A stretch of DNA of 64,000 bases from Providencia sp. R33 (GCF_019343475.1 NZ_CP072453.1:3100001-3164000); one strand, 5' to 3'; shown: positions 44,173 through 53,896, counted from the stretch's first letter. Notes: generated by a model from the sequence alone, not told the origin. A program made the numbers and translations.

Positions 44173-46863
44173 TTACTCGGTGTAATCGATATTCTGAGCA
44201 AGATCCGGTGGCTTTAATAACCAACGCTGACTAGGTGCAACTCCCTGCTGAATTGGTGCAGGCTTATAAGCTGGAGCAGGTTTCCCCACTGGTACTGCTT
44301 TTGCCGGCACATATCCAGGCTTGGCATTCGGACTGTTAGTACATGGTAATAACAGGGAATTAAACTCCGCCGTGCTAATATTTTCAGGAACCTGAATTTT
44401 ACATTGCACGCTACCATCCCAATAAACATCTAACACTTCGTTTGGATTCACACCTGAGATATACACAGAGCCATTATCTGTAACGATCCCTAACTCTCTA
44501 TTTTTCTCATTTCGTACAGTTGCACCAAATGGTGGATAACTACCATCTGCAAGTGCAAGCCTTACCATCGTTTTAATACCCGATAGCACTTCAAACTCAC
44601 GATATGCTACGGCACCTTCTGTTAGTGTAATTGGCTGAGATGTTCGAACTGCTTCTACATTGTCAGGCAAATTAGTGACATCAATCCGCGCACTGGTACG
44701 GTAATAGTCACTAATATCTGCGACGACCGCTTTACCAAACATATTGGTTTCTGTATTTGGCCCAAACCCTTGAATAGGTACATTCCCTACCCCTTCAGTA
44801 CCAACCATTACTCGGCTTCCGCCAGGAGTATTAATACGGTGTAATGCAGCGCCATGTCCTGTTACAGTTGCCCCGCCCTGTAAGGAGAATGCCGCTGAAG
44901 ACGTATCCCCATTGATATAACTCGTACTCGCGGTCACTGTTGCTAAATCTGCATAACGAGTATAGAAACCATCGATAGTTCCACGACCTCGGCTACTTAC
45001 CCCACTCCCAACACGATAATTTGTCTTATCATCAACGGTGTCAAAATAGCTGACAGTGTGCGAGTTTCCATCTTTTGTGATCATGTTGTTGTAGCTTATG
45101 GACGCTCTATCAGCCCAAGGCACAGACAGGTTCATATACATACCGTCATCATTGTTTTTATTATCAAATTTGTTACGGAACGCCGTTAAACTTATGTTAA
45201 TGTTTTTAAAACGACCAATATCAAAGTATTTCGCAATAGAGAGGTTGTAACGTTTTGCCGCTGGCTTATTCCAGTACGTTTCGTGGTTATAGTTCAGATA
45301 TGCAGTCAGATCCGCACTTGTGAAATATTTATTAAACGTAATGGTATACAGCTCTTTACTGTTATCAAATTCCACGCCTCTGTAGCGACGGTCTAAATAT
45401 TGGTTCATACTCATAAAGTCACGTTCAGAGAATCGATACCCTGCGAACGTCACTTGGCTATCATAATCTTCAAAGCGTTTTGAATAACTTAAACGATACG
45501 ATGCCCCCGTATAAATCTTGTTATCTGTCTTAAGCTTTGCTCGTGACTCAGTAACGTCAAAAGAAATCGCACCAAAGGCTAACAAATCTCGACCAACACC
45601 GAGCGATAATGCGTTATAGTCACCGGCTGCAAGCCCACCACCAAATAATGACCAACCGTTCGAGACCCCCCAACTGAATTCGCCCATGACGAACCCTTGC
45701 CCTTCAGTCTTGTGATCCATATTGTTGGGACGACCACCAGCGATTTTAAATAACACTGAACCTGGTCGCGTCAAATACGGTATTGATGCGGTATTCATTT
45801 GGAATTCTTGTATAGAACCATCTTGTTCTTCAACTCGGACATCTAGCTTACCGTTAACTGCATCACTCAAATCTTGGATACGAAAAGGTCCCGGCGCGAC
45901 TTGGGTTTCATAAATCACCCGTCCTTGTTGAGTCACAATGACTTTGGCATTTGTTCTTGCAACACCTGTTACTTCAGGTGCATAACCACGTAAATTTGGT
46001 GGTAGCATTCTCTCATCAGAGATCAAGCTAGCCCCCATATAACGGAATGAATCAAAAAGCCCTGAACGCAAGAACTGCTCACCCATTGTCAGCTTAGCGT
46101 TAAGTTCTTTCACAGCGCGGTATGCGTAATATTGGCTCCAGTCCCAACGACGGTCTGTAGATTGCCCATTAGTGCGATTATAACTTGCTTGCCAATCTGC
46201 TCTAAAACGCCATGCGCCTAGGTTAAAACCTGTGGTTCCATTCCCTGTTAATGACTGGGTATTTGCTGAATCAGCAGGTCTTGTGACGTTAGCATTCAAG
46301 TTATAGTCAAAAAGTAAGGCAGGCACACCTTCGTCCCAACGAGATGGTGGATCCCAATTATCAGAAGTAAACTCGATATAAGCCTGTGGTACGGTCAACG
46401 TAATTGTTTCTTTAGCCAATGAGCCAACAACCGTCATTCCAGGAATACTTTCTGGTATTAAGCATTGCCCTTTGCTATCAAACTGAACCTTTTTTTTCCA
46501 TTCATCCCGTAAAGCAATGCTGTCAACAATGTTTGCTGTCAAACATGGCGTAGTAATGCTTGGATCATTGGGATCCGCGATATATTCAATGTCAAAACTA
46601 TCTGCGAGATCACGGTTATTTAAATTAATCTTAAATGGGTATTTTCCTGGCATCACATAACCAGCCCTAGAAAACTCATTTAGCGAAATATTACTTTTGT
46701 CCTGAAGATCTAAAACATCTGTATTAAACTCAATACTATCATTATTCGCATTAGCTAAATTTATATGAGCAATTGCAATAAACACCATAGTAGCTATAGG
46801 TGTTAAAAAATAACTTACTGAGTTATTAGATACTTTATTTTTACTTTTTAATAACAGAGCCAT
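44173..46863 (-). CDS. mrpC: Outer-membrane fimbrial usher (MrpC/PapC type)
   Basis: An 896-aa usher with signal peptide, N-terminal chaperone-binding domain (IEFNTDVLDL onward), a central 24-strand beta-barrel with plug (LPPNLRGYAPEVTGVA), and C-terminal plug-like domains (PPFGATVRNEKNRELGIVTDNGSVYISG). Length is normal; the last about 40 residues form a Pro-rich tail (KPAPAYKPAPI), which is somewhat unusual. It secretes and assembles the pilins encoded around it. Confidence 0.93.
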   Translation of the reverse strand: MALLLKSKNKVSNNSVSYFLTPIATMVFIAIAHINLANANNDSIEFNTDVLDLQDKSNISLNEFSRAGYVMPGKYPFKINLNNRDLADSFDIEYIADPNDPSITTPCLTANIVDSIALRDEWKKKVQFDSKGQCLIPESIPGMTVVGSLAKETITLTVPQAYIEFTSDNWDPPSRWDEGVPALLFDYNLNANVTRPADSANTQSLTGNGTTGFNLGAWRFRADWQASYNRTNGQSTDRRWDWSQYYAYRAVKELNAKLTMGEQFLRSGLFDSFRYMGASLISDERMLPPNLRGYAPEVTGVARTNAKVIVTQQGRVIYETQVAPGPFRIQDLSDAVNGKLDVRVEEQDGSIQEFQMNTASIPYLTRPGSVLFKIAGGRPNNMDHKTEGQGFVMGEFSWGVSNGWSLFGGGLAAGDYNALSLGVGRDLLAFGAISFDVTESRAKLKTDNKIYTGASYRLSYSKRFEDYDSQVTFAGYRFSERDFMSMNQYLDRRYRGVEFDNSKELYTITFNKYFTSADLTAYLNYNHETYWNKPAAKRYNLSIAKYFDIGRFKNINISLTAFRNKFDNKNNDDGMYMNLSVPWADRASISYNNMITKDGNSHTVSYFDTVDDKTNYRVGSGVSSRGRGTIDGFYTRYADLATVTASTSYINGDTSSAAFSLQGGATVTGHGAALHRINTPGGSRVMVGTEGVGNVPIQGFGPNTETNMFGKAVVADISDYYRTSARIDVTNLPDNVEAVRTSQPITLTEGAVAYREFEVLSGIKTMVRLALADGSYPPFGATVRNEKNRELGIVTDNGSVYISGVNPNEVLDVYWDGSVQCKIQVPENISTAEFNSLLLPCTNSPNAKPGYVPAKAVPVGKPAPAYKPAPIQQGVAPSQRWLLKPPDLAQNIDYTE

Positions 46864-46883
46864 AATAGTCCCTTAGTAATAAC

Positions 46884-47435
46884 TCAGTAATAATCCATCT
46901 TAAAACGGATAGTGGTCTGATAATTCCCTGGTTTTAAGCGTTTATTATTTGATACAACACGAACGTTATAGTTAAGTGTTGTTTCACCTGCTTTGATGGG
47001 TAAATCAGGCATCGCCTTACCAGGTATTGCAACATTTCCATCAGCATCAGAAATTTTTACTGACAACCCATTTGCGTGACCGAAAACATCAAAATTTCGG
47101 CCATCTGTCGGGCCATCAAAAGTAATATTGAAAGTTTGCCAATTAGGGGTTCCAGGAGTTGCCGGTGTTAGAACACAATTAATGAGACGTATTGAGAAAT
47201 TACGAACAGGACTTTCTCTATCATGAATTATTTGACTAACAGGTACAGTAGTTATGCTAACTGATTGATCTCGGCTATCTGCATCAATTGCACAGGGGGT
47301 TTCAATAATTGAACCTCCCATTGTGACAGTCCCTTCAAACGGACCTTGCGCCCGAGAAATTTGATTTTGCGCACTAACTATTGGGGCAAATATTATTCCT
47401 GAAAGCACCATGACAATTGTGCCAAAGTGATTCAT
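46884..47435 (-). CDS. mrpB: Fimbrial subunit (MrpB position)
   Basis: A 183-aa pilin with signal peptide (ending PIVSA), N-terminal donor strand, first cysteine in IETPCAID, second in LINCVLTP and a C-terminal IRFKMDYY strand. It lies between the major pilin and usher genes, as MrpB does; MrpB is thought to terminate or anchor the rod. Named by position. Confidence 0.82.
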   Translation of the reverse strand: MNHFGTIVMVLSGIIFAPIVSAQNQISRAQGPFEGTVTMGGSIIETPCAIDADSRDQSVSITTVPVSQIIHDRESPVRNFSIRLINCVLTPATPGTPNWQTFNITFDGPTDGRNFDVFGHANGLSVKISDADGNVAIPGKAMPDLPIKAGETTLNYNVRVVSNNKRLKPGNYQTTIRFKMDYY

Positions 47436-47514
47436 AGCGACTCCATTTCAACTTAATAACCAATTTCAATTCATTAAAATTAGTGCCCATACATCCTTGT
47501 ACGGGCGATACCAA

Positions 47515-48048
47515 TTACTGGTAGCTCAGAGCAAATGTTGCGATTGCATCAAATTCACCCGGAACAGCAGGTTTGTTTGTTGCATCTGCATCACCTTGTA
47601 AGAATGCAGTGAAGCGCAGTGTGTTAGCACCAGTAAACAGAGTTTGAGATGGAGACTTAGCACCTAAGTCAATTTTGTCACCATTAACGTCAGTGATAAC
47701 GATACCTGCGTTTTTAGCTGTACCAGCGATAGCTAAACCACCATTAACAGAAGTACTTGGTGTACCTGTGAATGTAGTTTGTACAGTTTTCAGAGTAGTG
47801 ATATCGCACTGTTCTAATTCGATATTGAAAGGACGAGCAACACTTTTACCGCCGCCGTTTAATGCAGAAGTTGCGATAGCACCCATCTTAACTTCAAATT
47901 TTTCTGATGTTGGTGGAATTGAGCAAGGAGCATCAATGATTGAACCTTTAAAAGTTATAGTACCAGAACCTTGGTTTGCAGCAGCTGCTGAACCTGCAAC
48001 AACTGCCAGACCTAAACCTAATACTAAAGCAAGTTTATTTAATTTCAT
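47515..48048 (-). CDS. mrpA: Major fimbrial subunit (MrpA-like)
   Basis: A 177-aa major pilin. Signal peptide MKLNKLALVLGLGLAVVAG... with cleavage near SAAA, small Gly/Ser-rich mature N-terminus (GSGTITFKGSIIDAPCSI), second Cys in LEQCDITT and the C-terminal TFALSYQ chaperone strand. The start at 48048 gives the standard signal peptide; in-frame ATGs at 48063 and 48057 are possible. It is first gene of a ten-gene operon, with a long AT-rich upstream region. Confidence 0.92.
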   Translation of the reverse strand: MKLNKLALVLGLGLAVVAGSAAAANQGSGTITFKGSIIDAPCSIPPTSEKFEVKMGAIATSALNGGGKSVARPFNIELEQCDITTLKTVQTTFTGTPSTSVNGGLAIAGTAKNAGIVITDVNGDKIDLGAKSPSQTLFTGANTLRFTAFLQGDADATNKPAVPGEFDAIATFALSYQ

Positions 48049-48436
48049 TTTATACATTTCCATTAGATAAAAAGACAACACAAATTAAAATAACGAGTTA
48101 TTATTAATCTGATTATTTTAATTTTTTCTTAAAATATGTTTGGTTAGTAAACATTAAGGATTGATACTATAACCATTCCTATTTATCAAACTCCGTCAAT
48201 AAACTAGATAATTAATAATGTATCAATGCGAAGCCATTATTATATCTCATTTTAGTTATGTCAAATCGCACCGATAATTAAAGCCTTACTCGTTAAGTTA
48301 GTGAAATATATATAATAAATACAAAATCAACACAAACTTATACTCCAATACAGGATAAACAAGAGAATAAACCCTAATTGATATGTTGTATTTTTAGCAA
48401 AAGACCACAAAATAAACCCATTCGCCATTAATAAAG

Positions 48437-48477
48437 TTTTTTATACTCATAAAACGGGTTTTCATTAGTATAAAAAA
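48437..48477. repeat. Inverted repeat upstream of mrpA with a third copy at 48876
   Basis: TTTTTTATACT (48437-48447) and AGTATAAAAAA (48467-48477) form a perfect 11-bp inverted pair. A third copy AGTATAAAAAA lies at 48876-48886, in direct orientation to the second and inverted to the first. In such AT-rich DNA an 11-bp match can arise by chance. Confidence 0.45.
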
Positions 48478-49199
48478 TTATTCTTTAAATGTTTTTATTT
48501 AACTTTAAGTATGTTTAATTAAAATCCAATCAATTATATTCCAATCTTAATGAGAAATATCTTAATTTTAATTTTTAAATAATGTCACAATGTTTCTTAT
48601 TTTACTTTTTGTTACATTTCTTCAGGCAAAAGAAAACCACGCAAGTATAAAAAACACATTAAAATACATGCACTTAATTAAAATAACGGAATGAATTATT
48701 AATATAATTAACTATTTGATAAAAAAACAACATACAATTTAGAAAAGAATGCAAACAGAAAACTCACCGACTAAAAGCTAATGATTATTTAAAGAAACTA
48801 ACAAACAAAACTACTCAACAAATTAAAAAAATACATTTCAAAATATTTCAAAATGTAATTACTGGTAATCTTCATAGTATAAAAAATATAATTCATCATA
48901 TTACCGATAAAAAAATGAAACTAAAAAAAAAGCCAACCTTCCATTTAAATTATTTAGACAGTTAAAATTTTAACCATTATCATTTTTATTGTTATATACA
49001 GAACAAATAAAGCCTATAACAGGTAAAGGTTTTTAGCACGGATCCATACCACAAAAATTAAAATATCACGCCATGTTACTAACTCTTCCTTATCTAATTC
49101 CTACGCAAAATTACGCACTAGAAAATAGATTTTTATAGCATACTGAAATTACCCATTGTTAATTTCAAGACATACTTATTCTATTTCACAAAGTAACTA

Positions 49200-49213
49200 T
49201 TGATTAAAATCAA
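49200..49213 (+). promoter_or_regulatory. Perfect FNR box upstream of CoA-transferase genes
   Basis: TTGATTAAAATCAA fits the FNR consensus TTGAT-N4-ATCAA at all ten positions. Its centre is 158 bp before the subunit A start codon. Confidence 0.72.
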
Positions 49214-49221
49214 AACAAGCA

Positions 49222-49235
49222 TTCATCTAGATCAA
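49222..49235 (+). promoter_or_regulatory. Second FNR-like box, promoter-proximal
   Basis: TTCATCTAGATCAA matches 9 of 10 FNR positions; its centre is 22 bp (two helical turns) from the first box. A weak -10-like TATTTA at 49257-49262 would put this box near -41, the usual FNR activating position. Confidence 0.6.
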
Positions 49236-49364
49236 ACATATCGATATAAGACAAGATATTTAATTTATTATGCGAAAAATCTTAGCCACTACTCTTATTT
49301 ATGTAGATAAGAAAACCGCGCCCTCCGATATTGTGAAATAACACTCTTAATCGAAAGGTGACTA

Positions 49365-50030
49365 ATGAAATACAAACTCATCGAAAAGGGCAAAATAATA
49401 AACTATCTCAGTGATGGAATGAGTGTGATGTATGGCGGTTTTATGGGGCAAGGCACCCCTCATACACTCATCTCGCTTATTTTAGAGTCTGGCATAAAAA
49501 ACCTAACACTTATCGGCAGCGATACCAGTTTGCCCAATATCGGTGTTGCACGTTTAATCGAAGCCAAACGAGTTAAACACATTATTAGCTCTCATATAGG
49601 GTTATTACCAGAAGCAGCAAAACAAATCCGCTCAGGAACACTTACCGCAGAATTTATCCCACAAGGTACCTTAGTGGAACGTATTCGCTGTGGTGGAGCT
49701 GGTTTAGGCGGTTTTTTAACTCCAACAGGAGTGGGGACATCAGTTGCAAATGGAAAACAATGCTTCCATATTGAAAATCAAGACTATTTACTTGAGCTTC
49801 CCTTACGTGCAGATTTAGCGATCATTCATGCAGATAAAAGCGATAAAGCAGGCAATCTCTCATACCGCTTAACCACTCGCAATTTTAACCCTCTAATAGC
49901 CCTAGCGGCTAATACTGTCTTAGCTGAAGCCAAACAATTGGTGGATGTTGGAGAACTTCACCCTGATTCAATTATGACACCTGGCATATTAGTGACAGGC
50001 GTATTTCAAGGAGAGTCACTGTGGAAATAA
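49365..50030 (+). CDS. atoD: Acetate/acetoacetate-type CoA-transferase subunit A
   Basis: A 221-aa class I 3-oxoacid CoA-transferase alpha subunit. Motifs are MYGGFMGQGTPHTLI (family GGF-G-P), IPQGTLVERIRCGGAGLGGF (CoA-binding) and the TPTGVGT loop. With subunit B it moves CoA between acetyl-CoA and short-chain acids such as acetoacetate or butyrate. A 10-bp overlap couples it to subunit B. No thiolase or butyrate gene is adjacent, so the acid partner is unknown. Confidence 0.85.
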   Translation: MKYKLIEKGKIINYLSDGMSVMYGGFMGQGTPHTLISLILESGIKNLTLIGSDTSLPNIGVARLIEAKRVKHIISSHIGLLPEAAKQIRSGTLTAEFIPQGTLVERIRCGGAGLGGFLTPTGVGTSVANGKQCFHIENQDYLLELPLRADLAIIHADKSDKAGNLSYRLTTRNFNPLIALAANTVLAEAKQLVDVGELHPDSIMTPGILVTGVFQGESLWK

Positions 50031-50668
50031 AAAATCGTATTGCCCGCCGAGTAGCGCAGGAGCTGCACGATGGCGACATCGTAAATCTTGGCGCGGGTTT
50101 ACCAACCCTCGTCGCACAATACCTTCCTGATAATATTGACGTTTTATTTCATTCTGAAAATGGCATTCTTGGCCTTTGTGATAATAGCTTTGGCATACAA
50201 GACCCCGATTTAACAAATGCGGCTGGACAACCTTGTTCGATTATTCAAGGAGGAGCCACCTTTGATAGTGCATTTTCCTTTGCCTTAATTCGAGGTGGCC
50301 ATCTTGACGCATGTATACTAGGTGGCCTTGAAGTCGACCAACACGGTAATTTTGCCAATTGGATGATCCCAGAAAAAATGAAACCTGGAATGGGAGGTGC
50401 AATGGATTTAGTGGCAGGAACAAAAAATGTGATTGTCGCGATGGAACATTGTACTAAAGCAGGTAAAGCAAAAATAGTGCAACAGTGTCAATTTCCTTTA
50501 ACCGCAGAAAAATGTGTCTCAACAATCGTCACTGAGTTAGCTGTTTTTCGCTTTATTGATGGGCAGCTGACTTTAGTTGAACATGCAGCAGATACAGATA
50601 TTGAGACTATCAAAGTCTGTACTGAAGCTGAGTTTGTGGTTGCTGATGAGTTACGAAAAATACCTTAA
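50021..50668 (+). CDS. atoA: Acetate/acetoacetate-type CoA-transferase subunit B
   Basis: A 215-aa beta subunit. It has the catalytic glutamate in the SENGILG motif (E46) and VNLGAGLPTLVA near the N-terminus, plus GGLEVDQHGNFANW and PGMGGAMDLV, all characteristic of AtoA/ScoB. It starts with GTG at 50021, 7 nt after AAGGAG inside the end of subunit A. It forms a heterotetramer with subunit A in the cytoplasm. Regulation is probably shared through the FNR boxes upstream of the operon. Confidence 0.88.
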   Translation: MEIKNRIARRVAQELHDGDIVNLGAGLPTLVAQYLPDNIDVLFHSENGILGLCDNSFGIQDPDLTNAAGQPCSIIQGGATFDSAFSFALIRGGHLDACILGGLEVDQHGNFANWMIPEKMKPGMGGAMDLVAGTKNVIVAMEHCTKAGKAKIVQQCQFPLTAEKCVSTIVTELAVFRFIDGQLTLVEHAADTDIETIKVCTEAEFVVADELRKIP

Positions 50669-50681
50669 TGCAATAACTAAA

Positions 50682-50712
50682 AAAATCAGCCACTTAAAAC
50701 GTGGCTGATTTT
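50682..50712. terminator. Bidirectional terminator after the CoA-transferase genes
   Basis: 12-bp stem AAAATCAGCCAC / GTGGCTGATTTT with a 7-nt loop, between convergent genes, with A- and T-runs on both sides. Confidence 0.88.
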
Positions 50713-50733
50713 AATTCATCGGAAAAATATCGT

Positions 50734-51990
50734 TTAGAAATACGTTGGCATCTCTTCTAGCACCGTGTATTCATCATCAGTTAGATAAATAATTTTCCAC
50801 TTATCAAAAGTAATACAGGGGTGGGAAGTCCCAAAAACTAAGATGTCCCCTACTTGAAAGTGGCAATTTTCATCAAAAGACAAAATGGCGTGTTGATCCA
50901 TTAAACCTATCGTTTTTGCATTCTCTCGTTGAAAAGAAAGCTGTTTACTATCACGATATTGCGCTATCGGTTGGGGTAATCCAGCATCAAATGCAACATC
51001 TCTTTTGCCAAAATTAACGATTGCCCGCCCTTTTTCAGGAATCGACTGCACTAATGCCACTATTTCCATTGCAGGCATCAAGTCTCCCTCTAACTGACAA
51101 GCAATACTGTCCCTTGCTTTGAGGGCTTTTTGAGCCTCATCATAAATGCCATGGTCATGTGTAATATAACAACCAGGGCGAATGACAAAGCGAAAAGGCT
51201 TTGAAAAGGTAAAATCAGCCATTTTTTTACTCACAAGGTCATACCAAACAGAACCCGCCCCTGTGAGTAATATTTCACCTTGATGTTTATCAAACGCCCC
51301 TAAGCTATCGAGCTTTTGGCTCGTTTCTAGGACTCGATGCAAAAATTGCTGTACATCATGAATGTCTTTTCCTGCATCATCACTATGAATAACACCTTCA
51401 TAAAATTCAATTCCAGCGATGACTAAAGAGGGTAACGCTTTTAATTCTTCAGCAAGTAATAGCGCCTCACCTTCTGTACGGCAACCACAACGCCCACCAT
51501 TAACACCCAGCTCAATCAGAACATTCAGCTGTTGGTTTTCGTGTGAAAAAACCTCGGCAAGTTGTTTTGCATTTTGAATACTATCAACACAACAATACAG
51601 GTTAGCTTGATTGAGTTTAACCAGTTCGGCAAGTAACCGAATATTGGTTTTACCAACAACCTGATTAGCAATCACGATATTCTGAATACCTGATTCAATT
51701 GCCACTTTTGCCTGATAAGCCGTTCCAACGCTTAACCCCCACGCACCTTGTTCAATTTGGCGTTTGAAAATCGCGGGGGTCATCGTCGTCTTACCATGGG
51801 GTGATAACGACACATTCGCGGTATTCGCATAAGATTGCATCCATGCAATATTGTTTTCTAACTCACGCTGTTTCACGACCACGGCGGGTAAACACACATC
51901 TTCGTGCAGAATGTTTACCTGTACACTTTCTGAATTAGGCAACTTCGTCGATTTATGCTTTATCGCTTCGAGAAAATTATGTTTAGTCAT
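50734..51990 (-). CDS. DSD1-type PLP-dependent D-amino acid dehydratase/deaminase
   Basis: A 418-aa fold-type III PLP enzyme (alanine-racemase-like N-terminal barrel plus D-serine-dehydratase-like C-terminal domain). The PLP lysine is in SPHGKTTMTP (K67); GAGSVWYD and RPGCYITHDHG follow. The C-terminal GTSHPC holds the His and Cys two residues apart that bind zinc in eukaryotic D-serine dehydratase. Relatives act on D-serine, D-threonine, D-3-hydroxyaspartate or, as I recall, D-glucosaminate. The ATG at 51990 is preferred (GAGAG 6 nt upstream) over 51996. Last gene of the dgoK-dgoA operon; a hexosaminate substrate is inferred. Confidence 0.82.
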   Translation of the reverse strand: MTKHNFLEAIKHKSTKLPNSESVQVNILHEDVCLPAVVVKQRELENNIAWMQSYANTANVSLSPHGKTTMTPAIFKRQIEQGAWGLSVGTAYQAKVAIESGIQNIVIANQVVGKTNIRLLAELVKLNQANLYCCVDSIQNAKQLAEVFSHENQQLNVLIELGVNGGRCGCRTEGEALLLAEELKALPSLVIAGIEFYEGVIHSDDAGKDIHDVQQFLHRVLETSQKLDSLGAFDKHQGEILLTGAGSVWYDLVSKKMADFTFSKPFRFVIRPGCYITHDHGIYDEAQKALKARDSIACQLEGDLMPAMEIVALVQSIPEKGRAIVNFGKRDVAFDAGLPQPIAQYRDSKQLSFQRENAKTIGLMDQHAILSFDENCHFQVGDILVFGTSHPCITFDKWKIIYLTDDEYTVLEEMPTYF

Positions 51991-52012
51991 TTGCATCTCT
52001 CAATTTGAACAT

Positions 52013-53464
52013 TTATTTACTTTTCGCGGTGTTTTCTCTTTCGTGAGTAATGTTTTCTAAAACTTCTTCACGGCTGAGTTTATTTTTTGGCGTTACTAAG
52101 GTCACAACCACCGCACAAACAAAGCTAATCAATAATGCAGGGATTACTGGGTTACCTAATTTTGTTGACCACTCCGGTGTTAAAATAATCGTTAACGATG
52201 TCGAGCTTCCTGCCACCAGCGCGGCAATACAACCTTGCCAGTTAAAGCGATGCCAGAATTTACCTAATAACACCGTGACACAGAGCCCTGACATGATCAT
52301 TGAAATCATTTTAGTGATATAGCCAATGATGTCATTTGAGGTTAATGCGAATACCAGTGCAAGCAATATTACGCCAAGTAAGAATATCCGAGATAAGTTA
52401 ATTGCTTTCTCTGGTGGTGGCATTTTCCCTGTCACCATCGTATAGATATCACGTAATATTATTGAAACCCCTGCGATGGCATCTGAGCTACCTGATGACA
52501 TATTGGCAGACATACCTGCAATCAATACCACCATTGCCAGTACATGCGGTAATGCATTGGTCGCATATAAGAATGCAAAGCTGCTATTTTCTAGATTAGG
52601 CTCCATTACATGGGTTGCCATACCGATAATGGCAGGCAAGAACGAGAACCCCATATACAAGACGCCAGTAATAATGAATGATTGACGAATGGCTTTTGTC
52701 GATGCCGCTGAATAAATACGCTGGCGATATGACGGTGTTGCCAATACACCTATGCCAATCACGATAGCAAGTGAAATAGCCGGTAGCATACCAAGCTTAC
52801 CAATCCCAAAAACAGTAAACGCTTTCGGATCCGTATTTTGCACCACAACATCCCATCCACCTACATAGCTTACTGAGGCGACGGCAAGAATAATAAACCC
52901 GAGGAATAAGACGATAGATTGTAAGGTATCAATCCATGACACAGCTTTATAACCGCCAATACCTACATAAAATACAAACCCAACAGCAATAATGATCTTC
53001 GCAACCGTGATATCAATGTCTGCGGCCCACGCCAAGTACAAACCGCCGCCAAGGATGTGCGCCCCTAACCAGCCAATTGATGCTAAGAAAATTAATATCG
53101 CAACTAGGTTTTTAACTAAGCGGCTTCCGCCTGTGTAGTAACAAATTTCCTCACTCATTGTCATAAAGCGATAGTTTCTCACGGGCGCAAATAACCAAGC
53201 CGTCAGTAAAATCCCCGTCGCTCCACCGATACCATATAACATACCGGCCCAACCATTCGAATAACCGAAACTCACCGCACCAATACTTGACCCTGTTCCC
53301 ACCATCGTTCCGACAGTCGACCCTAAGGTGAGTAACATCGGTAATTTTCGGCCACCAAGAATGAAGTCTTCACCCGTCTTTTGATGCCTTGTCACATACC
53401 ATCCAATGAACATCATGACGAACGCATACAACAAAAACCACATTAAGAAATTATTATGTTCCAT
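52013..53464 (-). CDS. Sodium:solute symporter family permease
   Basis: A 483-aa inner-membrane SSS-family transporter with about thirteen helices. GGRKLPMLLTLGSTVGTMVGTGS near the N-terminus and GMSANMSSGSSDAIAGVSII (TM8 sodium-site region) are family motifs. It should import a sugar acid or acylated amino acid by sodium symport. It sits between the RidA and dehydratase genes (24 and 22 bp gaps) and so probably brings in the operon's substrate. Confidence 0.87.
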   Translation of the reverse strand: MEHNNFLMWFLLYAFVMMFIGWYVTRHQKTGEDFILGGRKLPMLLTLGSTVGTMVGTGSSIGAVSFGYSNGWAGMLYGIGGATGILLTAWLFAPVRNYRFMTMSEEICYYTGGSRLVKNLVAILIFLASIGWLGAHILGGGLYLAWAADIDITVAKIIIAVGFVFYVGIGGYKAVSWIDTLQSIVLFLGFIILAVASVSYVGGWDVVVQNTDPKAFTVFGIGKLGMLPAISLAIVIGIGVLATPSYRQRIYSAASTKAIRQSFIITGVLYMGFSFLPAIIGMATHVMEPNLENSSFAFLYATNALPHVLAMVVLIAGMSANMSSGSSDAIAGVSIILRDIYTMVTGKMPPPEKAINLSRIFLLGVILLALVFALTSNDIIGYITKMISMIMSGLCVTVLLGKFWHRFNWQGCIAALVAGSSTSLTIILTPEWSTKLGNPVIPALLISFVCAVVVTLVTPKNKLSREEVLENITHERENTAKSK

Positions 53465-53488
53465 AATAGCCCCCTATCGTCTCAGCGA

Positions 53489-53881
53489 TTAAGATTTGAA
53501 CTTGCTGTTAAAGCAGGTGATGTCCACTTCAACCATGCAATCAACCACAAGATCCGCGACAAAACAGACTCTTGCTGGTGGATGCTCCGCAAAGAATTGC
53601 TGAAACACTTTATTAAAGGACTGAAAGTATCGAGCATCACTCAAAACCACTTTCATGTGCACAATATCTTGGCGCTCAAAGCCCGCGTCCTTCATGATGT
53701 TTAAACAGTTTTCGATAGCCAGTTTCGATTGTGCAATAATGCCGCCATCAATTACTTCGCCATCAACCATCGGTGTTTGCCCTGATACATATAACCAGCC
53801 GTCAGCCAGCACAGCTTTTGAAAAAGGTAATGATTGCCCACCAGTCCCTTTTGAACCTTCAACGCCAAATCGTTTAATCAT
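53489..53881 (-). CDS. RidA-family enamine/imine hydrolase, cytoplasmic
   Basis: A 130-aa Rid-family protein without signal peptide. It has the core LADGWLYVSGQTP strand, AIENCLNIMKDAGFERQDIVHMKVVL, and the active-site Arg in HPPARVCFV; a Cys follows two residues later. It would hydrolyse the enamine/imine released by PLP-dependent beta-elimination. Its gene lies between the D-aminoacylase and symporter genes of an operon that ends with a PLP dehydratase, which supports that role. It is not close to the secreted Rid protein elsewhere in the window. Confidence 0.87.
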   Translation of the reverse strand: MIKRFGVEGSKGTGGQSLPFSKAVLADGWLYVSGQTPMVDGEVIDGGIIAQSKLAIENCLNIMKDAGFERQDIVHMKVVLSDARYFQSFNKVFQQFFAEHPPARVCFVADLVVDCMVEVDITCFNSKFKS

Positions 53882-53896
53882 TATTATTTCTCTCTT

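Larger units (their letters stand above)
48049..49364. other. Long AT-rich divergent region between mrpA and the CoA-transferase genes
   Basis: About 1.3 kb with no convincing gene. It contains repeated TATAC/GTATA-type motifs (48437, 48467, 48876), a perfect 14-bp palindrome GTTAAAATTTTAAC at 48961-48974 and two FNR-like boxes near 49200-49235. No invertase gene is present. Promoters for both flanking operons lie here. Confidence 0.65.

Noticed and set aside
48082..49364. Hidden mrpI-like recombinase or small gene upstream of mrpA
   Set aside because: All six frames are broken by frequent stops; nothing resembles a tyrosine recombinase.
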